Assembly (NCBI GenBank): GCA_050996405.1 | Contig: JBPCRW010000191.1 | Span: 1-5,435, forward strand | Length of the DNA: 5,435 nt | Origin: JBPCRW01 sp050996405 | Lineage (GTDB): Bacteria; Acidobacteriota; Blastocatellia; Pyrinomonadales; Pyrinomonadaceae | Reading direction: 5' to 3' | Shown here: piece by piece, positions 1 through 5,379 of the stretch | How positions within the stretch are numbered: position 1 is the stretch's first letter | Layout: each line of letters begins with the position of its first letter | Position numbers and translations under genes: made by a program | Notes under the pieces: generated by a model | Database searches by the model: none | The model's input: the letters and a program-made list of their open reading frames with translations, nothing else | Told to the model about the DNA's origin: nothing

Positions 1-33
1 TTGAGAGTCAGTTAAATCTGTTTCATAACACAT
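1..33 (-). CDS. IS5-family transposase, first 11 codons (partial)
   Basis: The minus-strand ATG at 33-31 opens a frame reading MCYETDLTDSQ up to the window edge. The pattern M-x-Y-E/D-T-D-L-T-D-x-Q is the usual N-terminus of IS5-family DDE transposases, where it is normally followed by W and a helical DNA-binding segment. The start is supported by an AAAGAGG Shine-Dalgarno sequence (50 to 44) ten bases upstream. The DDE catalytic domain lies outside the window, so activity cannot be judged. Ribosome binding site, start codon and codons 7-11 all lie within a large inverted-repeat structure formed with the IS terminus, which probably controls translation. Confidence 0.7.
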   Translation of the reverse strand, partial: MCYETDLTDSQ

Positions 34-90
34 TGCGCGATAACCTCTTTAATTTTTAGTCAATCTTAAAGTTATCGCGCCTGACTCTCA
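2..90 (-). promoter_or_regulatory. Split inverted repeat enclosing transposase RBS and start codon
   Basis: Two perfect 10-base pairings are nested. Positions 81-90 (CTGACTCTCA on plus) are the reverse complement of 2-11, and 71-80 (GTTATCGCGC on plus) are the reverse complement of 35-44. In a minus-strand RNA the terminal 20 bases would pair with a block between the Shine-Dalgarno and the ATG, and with codons 7-11. The start codon lies in a 23-base bulge (34-12) and the AAAGAG in the 26-base loop (70-45). Known biology: IS10 and IS50 use such terminal hairpins to block transposase translation from read-through mRNAs. That this element does the same is inference. Confidence 0.6.
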
Positions 91-94
91 TTTT

Positions 95-781
95 TCAAAA
101 ATCATTACCAAAATTTAAACAACCTCTAAGTGGAATTTCATTTTTTCTAATTCTGGAAAGAAGATACTTGCTCAATTCGGGAATCATCGAAGCATTAATT
201 GAAATAGGTAGAGAATCAGTTTCAAGATGTTTGTAAAACCATTTTATATTTTTAACCAAGGTTTTATTAATGTCTAACTCAGTTACAATTCCCCAATCGA
301 TATTTCGTTCTTTCCAATAAAGTCGCTCAATTTCAAACTTTTCAAGCGTCCTCGAATTGGCTAAATCCCTTGAGTATTTTATTGTTCGAGCAACCTCTTT
401 TGTTCCAATCGAATGCCGCACTGTTATTAAAAAATCAGTAGTCACTACAATCGGATTGTTTGGATTGGAACAGGGTGGGTGAATTATATTTATTTCTTTG
501 GCAAGAGCTAATGTTTCCGGCAGATGAAGTGGATATTGTTCTCTAATATCGATAACTTCTTCTGACCGGTCGAGTAAATAAAAATAATCTAATTCCAGAG
601 CCGATAAAAAATGGTGCATCCTTCCGGTTTTTGTACCTTTTAGCCGAGTCGCTAAGCCAATCGATGCAACATCCTGAATAGTTAACCAAGGTTTATACTG
701 ATCAAAGTGTCCTTCACCACGTTGCTCTTTCTTCTTTTTTTCATTTTGTTTTTCGTTATTGCCACGTTTTCTTTTCGCCAT
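95..781 (-). CDS. tnsA: TnsA-like Tn7-type transposase endonuclease subunit, C-terminus probably truncated
   Basis: In Tn7-type elements TnsA cuts the 5' ends of the transposon while TnsB cuts and joins the 3' ends. This 228-residue protein has a lysine-rich N-terminus, then the typical stretch with a glutamate in S-A-L-E (E63), a V-I-D-I-R-E-Q-Y-P-L motif (about 76-85), T-T-D-F (D116) and T-I-K (K135). These match the E, D and K of the FokI-like active site. The L-E-K-x-x-I-E-R-x-Y-W and I-D-W-x-I-V-T-E segments (about 146-168) lead into the TnsA C-terminal domain. Tn7 TnsA is about 273 residues; here the chain stops early in that domain, a few bases before the IS5-like end, so I infer a loss of roughly 35-45 residues. 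The start is backed by a GAGG (791 to 788) six bases before the ATG. tnsB should follow on the minus strand but is displaced by the IS or lost. Confidence 0.85.
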   Translation of the reverse strand: MAKRKRGNNEKQNEKKKKEQRGEGHFDQYKPWLTIQDVASIGLATRLKGTKTGRMHHFLSALELDYFYLLDRSEEVIDIREQYPLHLPETLALAKEINIIHPPCSNPNNPIVVTTDFLITVRHSIGTKEVARTIKYSRDLANSRTLEKFEIERLYWKERNIDWGIVTELDINKTLVKNIKWFYKHLETDSLPISINASMIPELSKYLLSRIRKNEIPLRGCLNFGNDF

Positions 782-956
782 GTTTCACCTCATTTTGTTG
801 CTGGGCGAAACACGGTAATTCGTTATAACAGGGTTAACTGATCAAGCCGAACTTGATTTCGTTAAATCATCGTGTTATAAAAACACTACAAGCGTTCCGC
901 CAAAAGCGGTTTGTTTTATAAAAGTTGGGGACAGTCCTGGAAAACAACCACCAACA
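782..956 (-). other. tnsA upstream region, candidate end of the Tn7-like element
   Basis: In Tn7 the tnsA gene lies next to one transposon end, which carries several TnsB binding sites and terminates in 5'-TGT. Read on the minus strand, this segment has three similar motifs centred on TTATAA (921-916, 880-875, 828-823), and a TGTTGGTGGTTG sequence starting at 956 that could be the terminus. It also has an exact hairpin ATCAAG/CTTGAT (841-846, 852-857), a CCGC/GCGG hairpin (897-909), and TTGTTTT/AAAACAA (911-917, 941-947). The motifs are short and AT-rich, so their role as TnsB sites is only a suggestion. The promoter of tnsA must lie here; I see no convincing -35/-10 pair. Confidence 0.3.
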
Positions 957-977
957 CTAATTTTCGCAATAAATTTT

Positions 978-1014
978 GACCTAGCAGTTAATTGCTGGGT
1001 CTTAATTTTTTATC
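978..1014 (+). terminator. Intrinsic terminator
   Basis: GACCTAGCA (978-986) pairs with TGCTGGGTC (993-1001) as a nine-pair stem with a single T-G wobble and a six-base GTTAAT loop. It is followed on the plus strand by a T-rich tail (1002-1014, including six Ts in a row). It would end plus-strand transcripts, yet no plus-strand gene lies to its left in the window. Its original gene may have been separated from it by an insertion. Confidence 0.6.
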
Positions 1015-1491
1015 TTTAATTCCTTTCTTATCTTTTATTACCTGTTAAGAAGACTCTACTTACCTCAACTTTTTTCATAATAAGATGAAAGATAAACATT
1101 CGCTCTAAAATTCGTCTTTCTAAAGAATTTTAGATTACAGAAAATAAAATTTAAAACTTTATTTTCGACTATTAGTTAGCATCTCCAAAAATAGTAGAGG
1201 AATTAGATATTGTCAAGATAAATATATGAGAGTATTAGCTTTAACTTTTAAACTCTTTAAAGAATTATTAAAGTTTGAAAATAAAATGAGAAGTAAAAAT
1301 AGTTATGTAAATTTTAGTAGATAAACAAAATATGCACTTTAAATTGCCGGAAATGTAACTTATAATTTTGTAAGAATTTGAATTTTATCTGATAAAGCTA
1401 TTTAATGATTTTCAATTAATTAAGCTAGAAACTTATTGGTTTAAATGCTTTAACTGGCACTAATATTTCCTGAGAAAAGATTATTTTTATT
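1015..1491. other. AT-rich non-coding gap with two perfect hairpins
   Basis: No convincing reading frame is seen on either strand in about 480 bases, and GC is near 20%, far below the neighbouring genes. Two nine-base perfect inverted repeats occur close together: CTAAAATTC/GAATTTTAG (1105-1113, 1125-1133; 11-base loop) and GAAAATAAA/TTTATTTTC (1140-1148, 1158-1166; 9-base loop). The 11-mer GAAAATAAAAT recurs at 1140-1150 and 1277-1287. Neither hairpin is followed by a clear T-run, so they do not look like terminators. No tRNA, rRNA or CRISPR pattern is present. It may be degenerated mobile DNA or the leader of the downstream minus-strand genes; nothing decides this. Confidence 0.5.
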
Positions 1492-1752
1492 TTAGCTCTC
1501 AACCCAATTGAAAATAATATCGTTTATAACACCTTTTCCGTTTCCTTTGTCATATTCATTAATTATCGCCGCTAAAACAAGTTCGGTGAGTTTCGATTTC
1601 GTCAATTGCCTTGCCTTATCACGCGGAATATCCTTTCTTGCGTGAAAGATCATTTCTTCGAGTTTTTTTACAATCTCTACAGGAAGGTATAGGCATACTT
1701 TTTCTTTGGTTGAAGCCGATTCATGCATTCGTTCGTCGTTTTCGCTACTCAT
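1492..1752 (-). CDS. Ribbon-helix-helix-like small DNA-binding protein
   Basis: This 86-residue protein looks like a ribbon-helix-helix (MetJ/Arc-type) regulator. A short basic and hydrophobic beta strand, K-V-C-L-Y-L-P (18-24), is followed by a first helix beginning V-E-I-V-K-K-L-E-E (25-33). A charged insert of about 12 residues comes next, then a second helix T-K-S-K-L-T-E-L-V-L-A-A-I-I-N-E-Y (51-67). Such proteins bind DNA as dimers, often as autorepressors, antitoxins or plasmid partition accessory factors. No toxin or ParA partner is visible next to it. The gene starts 40 bases downstream of the lipoprotein gene and may be cotranscribed with it. The Shine-Dalgarno is poor for the first ATG, and Met9 (1728) is an alternative start. 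The fold is inferred from pattern only. Confidence 0.65.
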   Translation of the reverse strand: MSSENDERMHESASTKEKVCLYLPVEIVKKLEEMIFHARKDIPRDKARQLTKSKLTELVLAAIINEYDKGNGKGVINDIIFNWVES

Positions 1753-1792
1753 TTTTCAGTAACATTTCAATCTACTGTTCAAAGTTACTTCA

Positions 1793-2548
1793 TTAAAAAA
1801 TCTTCACCAGTCGCCACCCGTCATCATATTTCTGAAAAATTGCTTTTCCTTGCCGCTCTCCGCTCCAGTCCATACTGTCGGACGTATGCAGTAAGCCTCT
1901 CTTCTCAGCTAAGCGTTTCCGAATTTCTTGCGGCAGTTTTTTGAATTCATCCGTCTGCTCGTCGAGCGCCTTTCCCAATTCATTCGGCTGCCATTTATAA
2001 GTAAAATCGGCGATTGCCATGGTTTCGCCTTGTTTGGCGATGCCGGAGACTTCAATGAATTCTTTTCTGCCAATCGGTAATGAATCGTCTTTGATTGGTA
2101 GTTTTATCTCCTGCCACAACTGTTTTCCTTTCTCGCTTGCCCGGATTTTGCGCGTTAGATACCAGCCCGGGATATTCATCGAGCCGGCGGTATATGGAAC
2201 TTCTTTGATAAGGGTTTGTTCGACATCGGTAAAGCCCAGATAATTTGCGGCTTCCATATCGGGATAGCTTTCGAGAAGAGTTTTCAGGTCGCGCGCCTTT
2301 GCCTGCTCGACTGTCTCAGTAGCGGATAATTTATCGATATTTGAAGGCTTGGTTTCGTATTGGTTGGTTAGATCGATTATCGCCGGTTGAACAAACTCGG
2401 GCGAGACTTCAACCAACGATTTTACTTGAGAACGTGATAATTCGCCGGAATCGCACCCGGCAGCAGCCAGAACGGAAATTATGACGAGACACGCCGTAAA
2501 TAAAGTAAAAGGTTGCAGTATCCGTGCTATATAAGTTTTCTGTGACAT
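1793..2548 (-). CDS. Putative lipoprotein of unknown function
   Basis: The 251-residue product begins with a typical export signal: basic residues K4 and R9, a hydrophobic core (about 13-30) and a lipobox-like A-A-G-C with the cysteine at 32. Alanine at -3 is less usual than leucine but accepted. After cleavage it should be anchored in the membrane by lipidated Cys32. The mature part is hydrophilic and shows no domain I can name. The C-terminal third has a Y-K-W-Q-P-N-E-L-G-K motif followed by an acidic-basic helix. It ends in a D-D-G-W-R-L-V segment of the kind seen at the end of small secreted beta-rich domains. A Shine-Dalgarno (AAGGAAA) lies about eight bases before the ATG. It is the middle of three minus-strand genes; the 85-base gap upstream could hold its own promoter. 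Confidence 0.7.
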   Translation of the reverse strand: MSQKTYIARILQPFTLFTACLVIISVLAAAGCDSGELSRSQVKSLVEVSPEFVQPAIIDLTNQYETKPSNIDKLSATETVEQAKARDLKTLLESYPDMEAANYLGFTDVEQTLIKEVPYTAGSMNIPGWYLTRKIRASEKGKQLWQEIKLPIKDDSLPIGRKEFIEVSGIAKQGETMAIADFTYKWQPNELGKALDEQTDEFKKLPQEIRKRLAEKRGLLHTSDSMDWSGERQGKAIFQKYDDGWRLVKIF

Positions 2549-2633
2549 ATTCGTTTCCTTCTCAAATTTTCAAAAGCGCATAAAATGACAGTAACTTCGT
2601 TTTCAACAAAAATATCCTATTAAGAATTGAGTT

Positions 2634-2954
2634 TTACGACTTGGAAAAATAGATCTTCTTTTTCTTATTACCGAACAAATAAATTTCATAAGCTCCCGGC
2701 TGAAATTGGTAACGGGTTCTTTTGCCGGAAAGGATTTTGACAAGACTCATCAGAAGCTGACCTTTTTTGAAGCCGCGAGAATTGGTTTTATCAAATCCTC
2801 CTCCGCCTGATTGATAATAAAGATTAAGCCGATTGCTGTCGGCTTCGACGGTGCAGTTATAAGAGTCGGAAACCTGAAAGCCGTCGGCTTCCAACTTGGC
2901 AAATAGTTTTCCTTTGCGCTCGGAAACAGTGATCGAATATGAAACCGACGGCAC
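2634..2954 (-). CDS. DUF5991-like domain protein, probably lacking its N-terminus
   Basis: The 106-residue frame from GTG at 2954 reads V-S-Y-S-I-T-V, then G-K-L-F-A-K-L-E-A-D-G-F-Q-V (about 15-28), a Cys (34), N-R-L-N-L-Y-Y (41-47) and F-K-K-G-Q-L-L-M-S-L (about 62-71). This order resembles small secreted DUF5991-type beta domains, by memory of the pattern only. The frame stays open upstream to a stop at 3036-3038, and that part (L-F-S-L-K-E-F-H-P-Q-R-G-P-G-G) still looks like domain sequence. It contains no ATG or TTG and no signal peptide, and the GTG has no Shine-Dalgarno. I therefore suspect a gene that has lost its 5' end. If the GTG is real, the product is cytoplasmic. Confidence 0.5.
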   Translation of the reverse strand: MPSVSYSITVSERKGKLFAKLEADGFQVSDSYNCTVEADSNRLNLYYQSGGGGFDKTNSRGFKKGQLLMSLVKILSGKRTRYQFQPGAYEIYLFGNKKKKIYFSKS

Positions 2955-3071
2955 CGCGCCGCCCGGACCGCGCTGCGGATGAAATTCCTTCAGACTAAAT
3001 AAGAGTTGAAACAGATTGCCGGTAAAAAGATTTCTTTAATGCTGGCGCAATATTTACCTGATAAAATCCGG

Positions 3072-3099
3072 TTGCTATTTAACAACAATGAGTTATTAT
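3072..3099 (+). promoter_or_regulatory. Candidate promoter of the XRE gene
   Basis: TTGCTA (3072-3077) and TATTAT (3094-3099) are separated by 16 bases and match sigma-70 boxes reasonably (TATTAT differs from TATAAT at one base). The predicted transcript start, near 3106, is about 90 bases before the ATG at 3197 and just ahead of a perfect inverted repeat. AT-rich DNA gives such matches by chance, so this is a weak call. Confidence 0.3.
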
Positions 3100-3124
3100 T
3101 TTATGCAGGCAGTGTCAAGACAAA

Positions 3125-3140
3125 GGTAAAGGCTTTTACC
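3125..3140. promoter_or_regulatory. Candidate operator, perfect inverted repeat
   Basis: GGTAAA (3125-3130) and TTTACC (3135-3140) form an exact six-base inverted repeat around a four-base centre. It lies 56 bases before the start of the XRE-family gene and about 25 bases past the candidate -10 box. This size and place fit a site for a dimeric helix-turn-helix repressor, possibly the XRE protein acting on its own gene. No second copy was noticed. Confidence 0.3.
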
Positions 3141-3196
3141 CGATGCTCGCTTAATTTTAGATCTGAAGTTTTCGTTTCATTAGGAGGATTCGCCTA

Positions 3197-3475
3197 ATGG
3201 GACGAGCAGAGCGAATTAAGCAGGAGAAATTAGCGGAGAAATTAAAGTGTATTCGTGAATTTTTAGAATTAACTTATGAGCAGTTAATAAAGAGGCTTGA
3301 TTGTCCCAAAGTCCCTCTTTATCGAGCTAACATTTACCGCTATGAAAGCGGTGAACGCGAGCCACCTTTAGTGGTTCTTTTGAGCTATGCAAAACTAATC
3401 GGCGTTTCGACAGACATTTTAATTGACGATAAGCTGAATTTACCCGAACACTTAATTAATAAAAGCCGAAAATAA
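3197..3475 (+). CDS. XRE-family helix-turn-helix transcriptional regulator
   Basis: The 92-residue product is a single Cro/CI-type DNA-binding domain with a short tail. Helices run from L-A-E-K-L-K-C-I-R (12-20) through L-T-Y-E-Q-L-I-K-R-L (29-38). A recognition region N-I-Y-R-Y-E-S-G-E-R-E-P-P (49-61) follows, then L-V-V-L-L-S-Y-A-K-L-I-G-V-S-T-D-I-L-I-D-D (62-82), the classic end of the HTH_3 fold. Nearly the same layout (N-I-S-x-Y-E-x-G-x-R-E-P-P-L-x-V-L-L-x-Y-A) is common in small regulators that I associate with Acidobacteria and Cyanobacteria. The start is firm: AGGAGG (3182-3187) lies nine bases before the ATG. The gene stands 178 bases ahead of the HNH gene in the same direction and could control it. 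No effector domain is present. Confidence 0.85.
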   Translation: MGRAERIKQEKLAEKLKCIREFLELTYEQLIKRLDCPKVPLYRANIYRYESGEREPPLVVLLSYAKLIGVSTDILIDDKLNLPEHLINKSRK

Positions 3476-3653
3476 AGAGCTTTTCACATAAACACGAAGA
3501 AAGTTTTTTATAGTCCCATTAATTTCAGAGAGTTAAAAATTTGATTTCTGTGATCCGAGAGAAACTATTAAATTCATTAAAACACATTTTTCAATGCTCT
3601 GGTTTTGGCTTGCTTTTCATGACAAATCAGGTTCATAAATAGGGCGGCGCGCT

Positions 3654-4794
3654 ATGGAAATGATAACGGCAAGTATTTTGGTCAAATTGCAGACAGCAGA
3701 ATCTTCGGACATAAGCCCTAATGATTCAGACACCATTCCACCGGGCGCGTCTCAACTACAGTCGAAACTTCAATTAACGGAGGAGCCGTCCGTGCCTGAT
3801 TTACTATCTGTATTTTCGGCGGAACAATCCGTTGATGCTGCGCCCGCTGTTATGATTACTGCCGTCGCTTCGGAATCTAACCAACCGCGTCAATGCCCGG
3901 ACTGCTGTTCGCCGCTCAAGAAGAAACAAAAAATCTGCTCGCGCTGCCAGCTACGTTTGCTGGTTGAAATAAAAATCGCCAAAAAGTTGATCACGCGCGA
4001 CGAGTGGCGATGCCTTTTAGCGAAAAACTCGTTGCCCGGCGATATCAAGCAGCTTAGTGCTAAACAGGCGCACACTGCTCGGCTCAAATTAGATGAGTTT
4101 CTGAAGACGCGAAGACTTCTTCGGCGGCTCAGTTTAAATACCCCGCCCGCAACAATCACGGCGCACGACGCTGATAACGCGAAGACGGTGAGTGAAGAAT
4201 CTATTTCTGTAGCAGCGGCTCTCTCGGTTTTGCCCGGCAGTGCCAGTGCAGCAACTTCTCCGGCGCGTCATATCACATCGGCTAAATACCGCGAAACCGT
4301 TTTGCGGCAGGGTTCGCGCTGCTACTGGTGCTGGCAAGAGGTCGTGCGTGTTTCAGAGGTTTCGGAAACTGACAGAATTAAGGACAAGTATTTCACGCTC
4401 GTCTTTCGCCTGCCGGATAACAATCAGTCGCGCGTTGTCGAACGCGCGGTGGCGACCGTTGACCCATCTGGTGCGCGTCGCCGACGGCGGAACGAACGAT
4501 GTCGAGAATCTGGTCATCGCTTGCCGCGGCTGCAATCAAAGGCGCGGCAAGGAAGCCGAAGGGCGAGAATTTCAGACAAACTGGTTCTTCGGCTCGAAAT
4601 CAAACGAGCATGGATTATGGCAGCAATGCCTGCACTGTCAGACGAAAGAGTCGCGGCGATTTCGGGAAAGAGTCAGGGAAACAATTAAGAAGATAAAGGA
4701 GTTACTCAAAAGGACGAAGAAAGGAGATTTTAGTTTGTCCGCGACCGACGAGGAGTTTGACGCTTTCGCCGGCAGGAGCGGTGCTTCGAGCTGA
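3654..4794 (+). pseudogene. Zinc-ribbon HNH endonuclease, frameshifted at the catalytic motif
   Basis: With one base removed, this reads as a 379-residue protein. A low-complexity N-terminus is followed by a zinc ribbon (C81-x2-C84-x10-C95-x2-C98), a basic helical region (about 100-160) and an Ala/Ser-rich linker. The HNH nuclease domain comes next: C223-x2-C226, D270-H271, G-G-T-N (278-281), E-N-L-V (284-287), then C290-x2-C293-N294. An extra CxxC (325-328) and a charged helix follow. As written, the CCC at 4463-4465 turns V-D-H into V-D-P and the first frame drifts to a stop at 4688; the C-terminal half continues one frame over to 4794. HNH enzymes cut DNA using the His and Asn with a metal ion, so the shifted product should be inactive. 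GTG at 3792 is a better-supported start than ATG 3654: a GGAGGAG lies six bases before it and the first 46 residues are low-complexity. Confidence 0.75.
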
Positions 4795-5316
4795 TGGTAT
4801 TTGAATTGATTAATATTACGCGTGGACAGGATTTGGTAAAAATGGAATTCTCAGAGAAACTGCAATGCTTCCTGGCAGACTTTAATTTGGATACGAGTCA
4901 GGCGGCGAAGCTTTTTAAGACCAGTCTGCAAACTATCGAAGCGCGGGTTAAGCAAGGGCGTTCCGTCCTCCTTTGCGGGTATGGCGGATTTAGCACTCGA
5001 ATATCTGGAAAGCCTGTATGCTCTCGAACCGGGCGAAAAGCCGAAATCTTTGTTAAAGGACACCTCCATTGAGTCGAATCGTCAAGTGCTTCACAAAAAT
5101 CTTCTGCCCGATAAAATATCTCGATCAAAAAGCGGCGACGGCAGCCGTGATAAAAAGTGCTGCCGTCGTTGCGGCGCGCTCGTTTTGGCTCACGCTAAAT
5201 TCTGCGGGCGGTGCGGGAAATTCATGAAACTTAATGGGCAGATTCAGATGATTTATCAGCGATTAAACATATCGGAAAAACCGGCTGGGAAATTGAAAGC
5301 CGTCTGCAACGGCTGA
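4794..5316 (+). pseudogene. Helix-turn-helix plus zinc-ribbon protein, frameshifted
   Basis: The ATG overlaps the stop of the HNH gene (TGATG, 4792-4796), which suggests translational coupling. The first frame gives a helix-turn-helix-like segment, F-N-L-D-T-S-Q-A-A-K-L-F-K-T-S-L-Q-T-I-E-A (30-50), then G-R-S-V. After that its sequence turns meaningless and stops at 5072. The next frame carries on as F-A-G-M-A-D-L-A-L-E-Y-L-E-S-L and ends at 5316 with a zinc ribbon, C-x2-C-x10-C-x2-C, about 37 residues before the end. The crossover lies near 4962-4974 in a TCCTCC stretch and needs one base removed, giving about 173 residues. The internal ATG at 4981 has no ribosome binding site, so two separate genes are less likely. 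The whole looks like a DNA-binding protein with the same metal-site spacing as its neighbour. No named family is recognised. Confidence 0.6.
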
Positions 5317-5321
5317 CTTTT
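5298..5321 (+). terminator. Weak intrinsic terminator
   Basis: AGCCGT (5298-5303) and ACGGCT (5309-5314) form an exact six-pair GC-rich stem with a five-base loop, followed after two bases by CTTTT. The stem overlaps the stop codon of the gene ending at 5316. The T-run is short, so it may only partly reduce transcription into the next gene. Confidence 0.4.
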
Positions 5322-5340
5322 GAATAACGAATTTTATATA
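5313..5340 (+). promoter_or_regulatory. Candidate promoter before the 5380 gene
   Basis: CTGACT (5313-5318) and TATATA (5335-5340) lie 16 bases apart, each a four-of-six match to sigma-70 boxes. They would start a transcript with about a 35-base leader before the ATG at 5380. The -35 box overlaps the terminator stem, so the two calls compete; this one is weak. Confidence 0.25.
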
Positions 5341-5379
5341 GCATTTGAATCTTAAAATTTAAAAGAGGAGCAAGAAAAA

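Larger units (their letters stand above)
1..90 (-). mobile_element. IS5-like insertion sequence, one end only
   Basis: This is the 5' (transposase-start) end of an insertion sequence that continues beyond position 1. Two things support it. The minus-strand reading frame starting at 33 begins like IS5-family (DUF4096-type) transposases. Bases 90 to 71 (minus strand: TGAGAGTCAG then GCGCGATAAC) have the place and form of a terminal inverted repeat, starting with the GAGAG-type end seen in many IS5 relatives. The outer end is placed at 90 or 89; the exact base and the target duplication cannot be fixed because the other end is outside the window. It sits only a few bases past the stop codon of tnsA and is oriented the same way, so tnsA transcription would run into it. 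The IS5 subgroup is not determined. Confidence 0.75.

Noticed and set aside
924..955. GTTGG...CCAAC repeat with inner GGACAGTCC, considered as a REP-type or guide-RNA-like structure
   Set aside because: Only one copy is present and there is no associated transposase, spacer array or Cas gene in the window. It is kept only as part of the candidate transposon end.
1611..2243. Plus-strand open stretches opposite the RHH and lipoprotein genes
   Set aside because: They are antisense to better-supported genes, have no good ribosome binding sites and no recognisable motifs.
3006..3197. A 63-residue plus-strand frame whose TAA overlaps the XRE start (TAATG)
   Set aside because: It needs a TTG start without a ribosome binding site, has no recognisable pattern, and spans the candidate promoter and operator. 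The overlap is probably chance.
3461..3484. AAAAGC/GCTTTT inverted repeat at the end of the XRE gene as a terminator
   Set aside because: The stem is only six mostly AT pairs with a 12-base loop and no following T-run, too weak to call.
4461..4467. Programmed +1 ribosomal frameshift in the HNH gene
   Set aside because: The shift point has no stop codon, slow codon or stimulatory Shine-Dalgarno-like element of the prfB kind, so an indel is simpler.
4134..4535. Minus-strand and alternate-frame open stretches across the HNH gene
   Set aside because: Long open frames on several strands are expected in this GC-rich segment. Only the frame holding the zinc-ribbon and HNH motifs makes protein sense.
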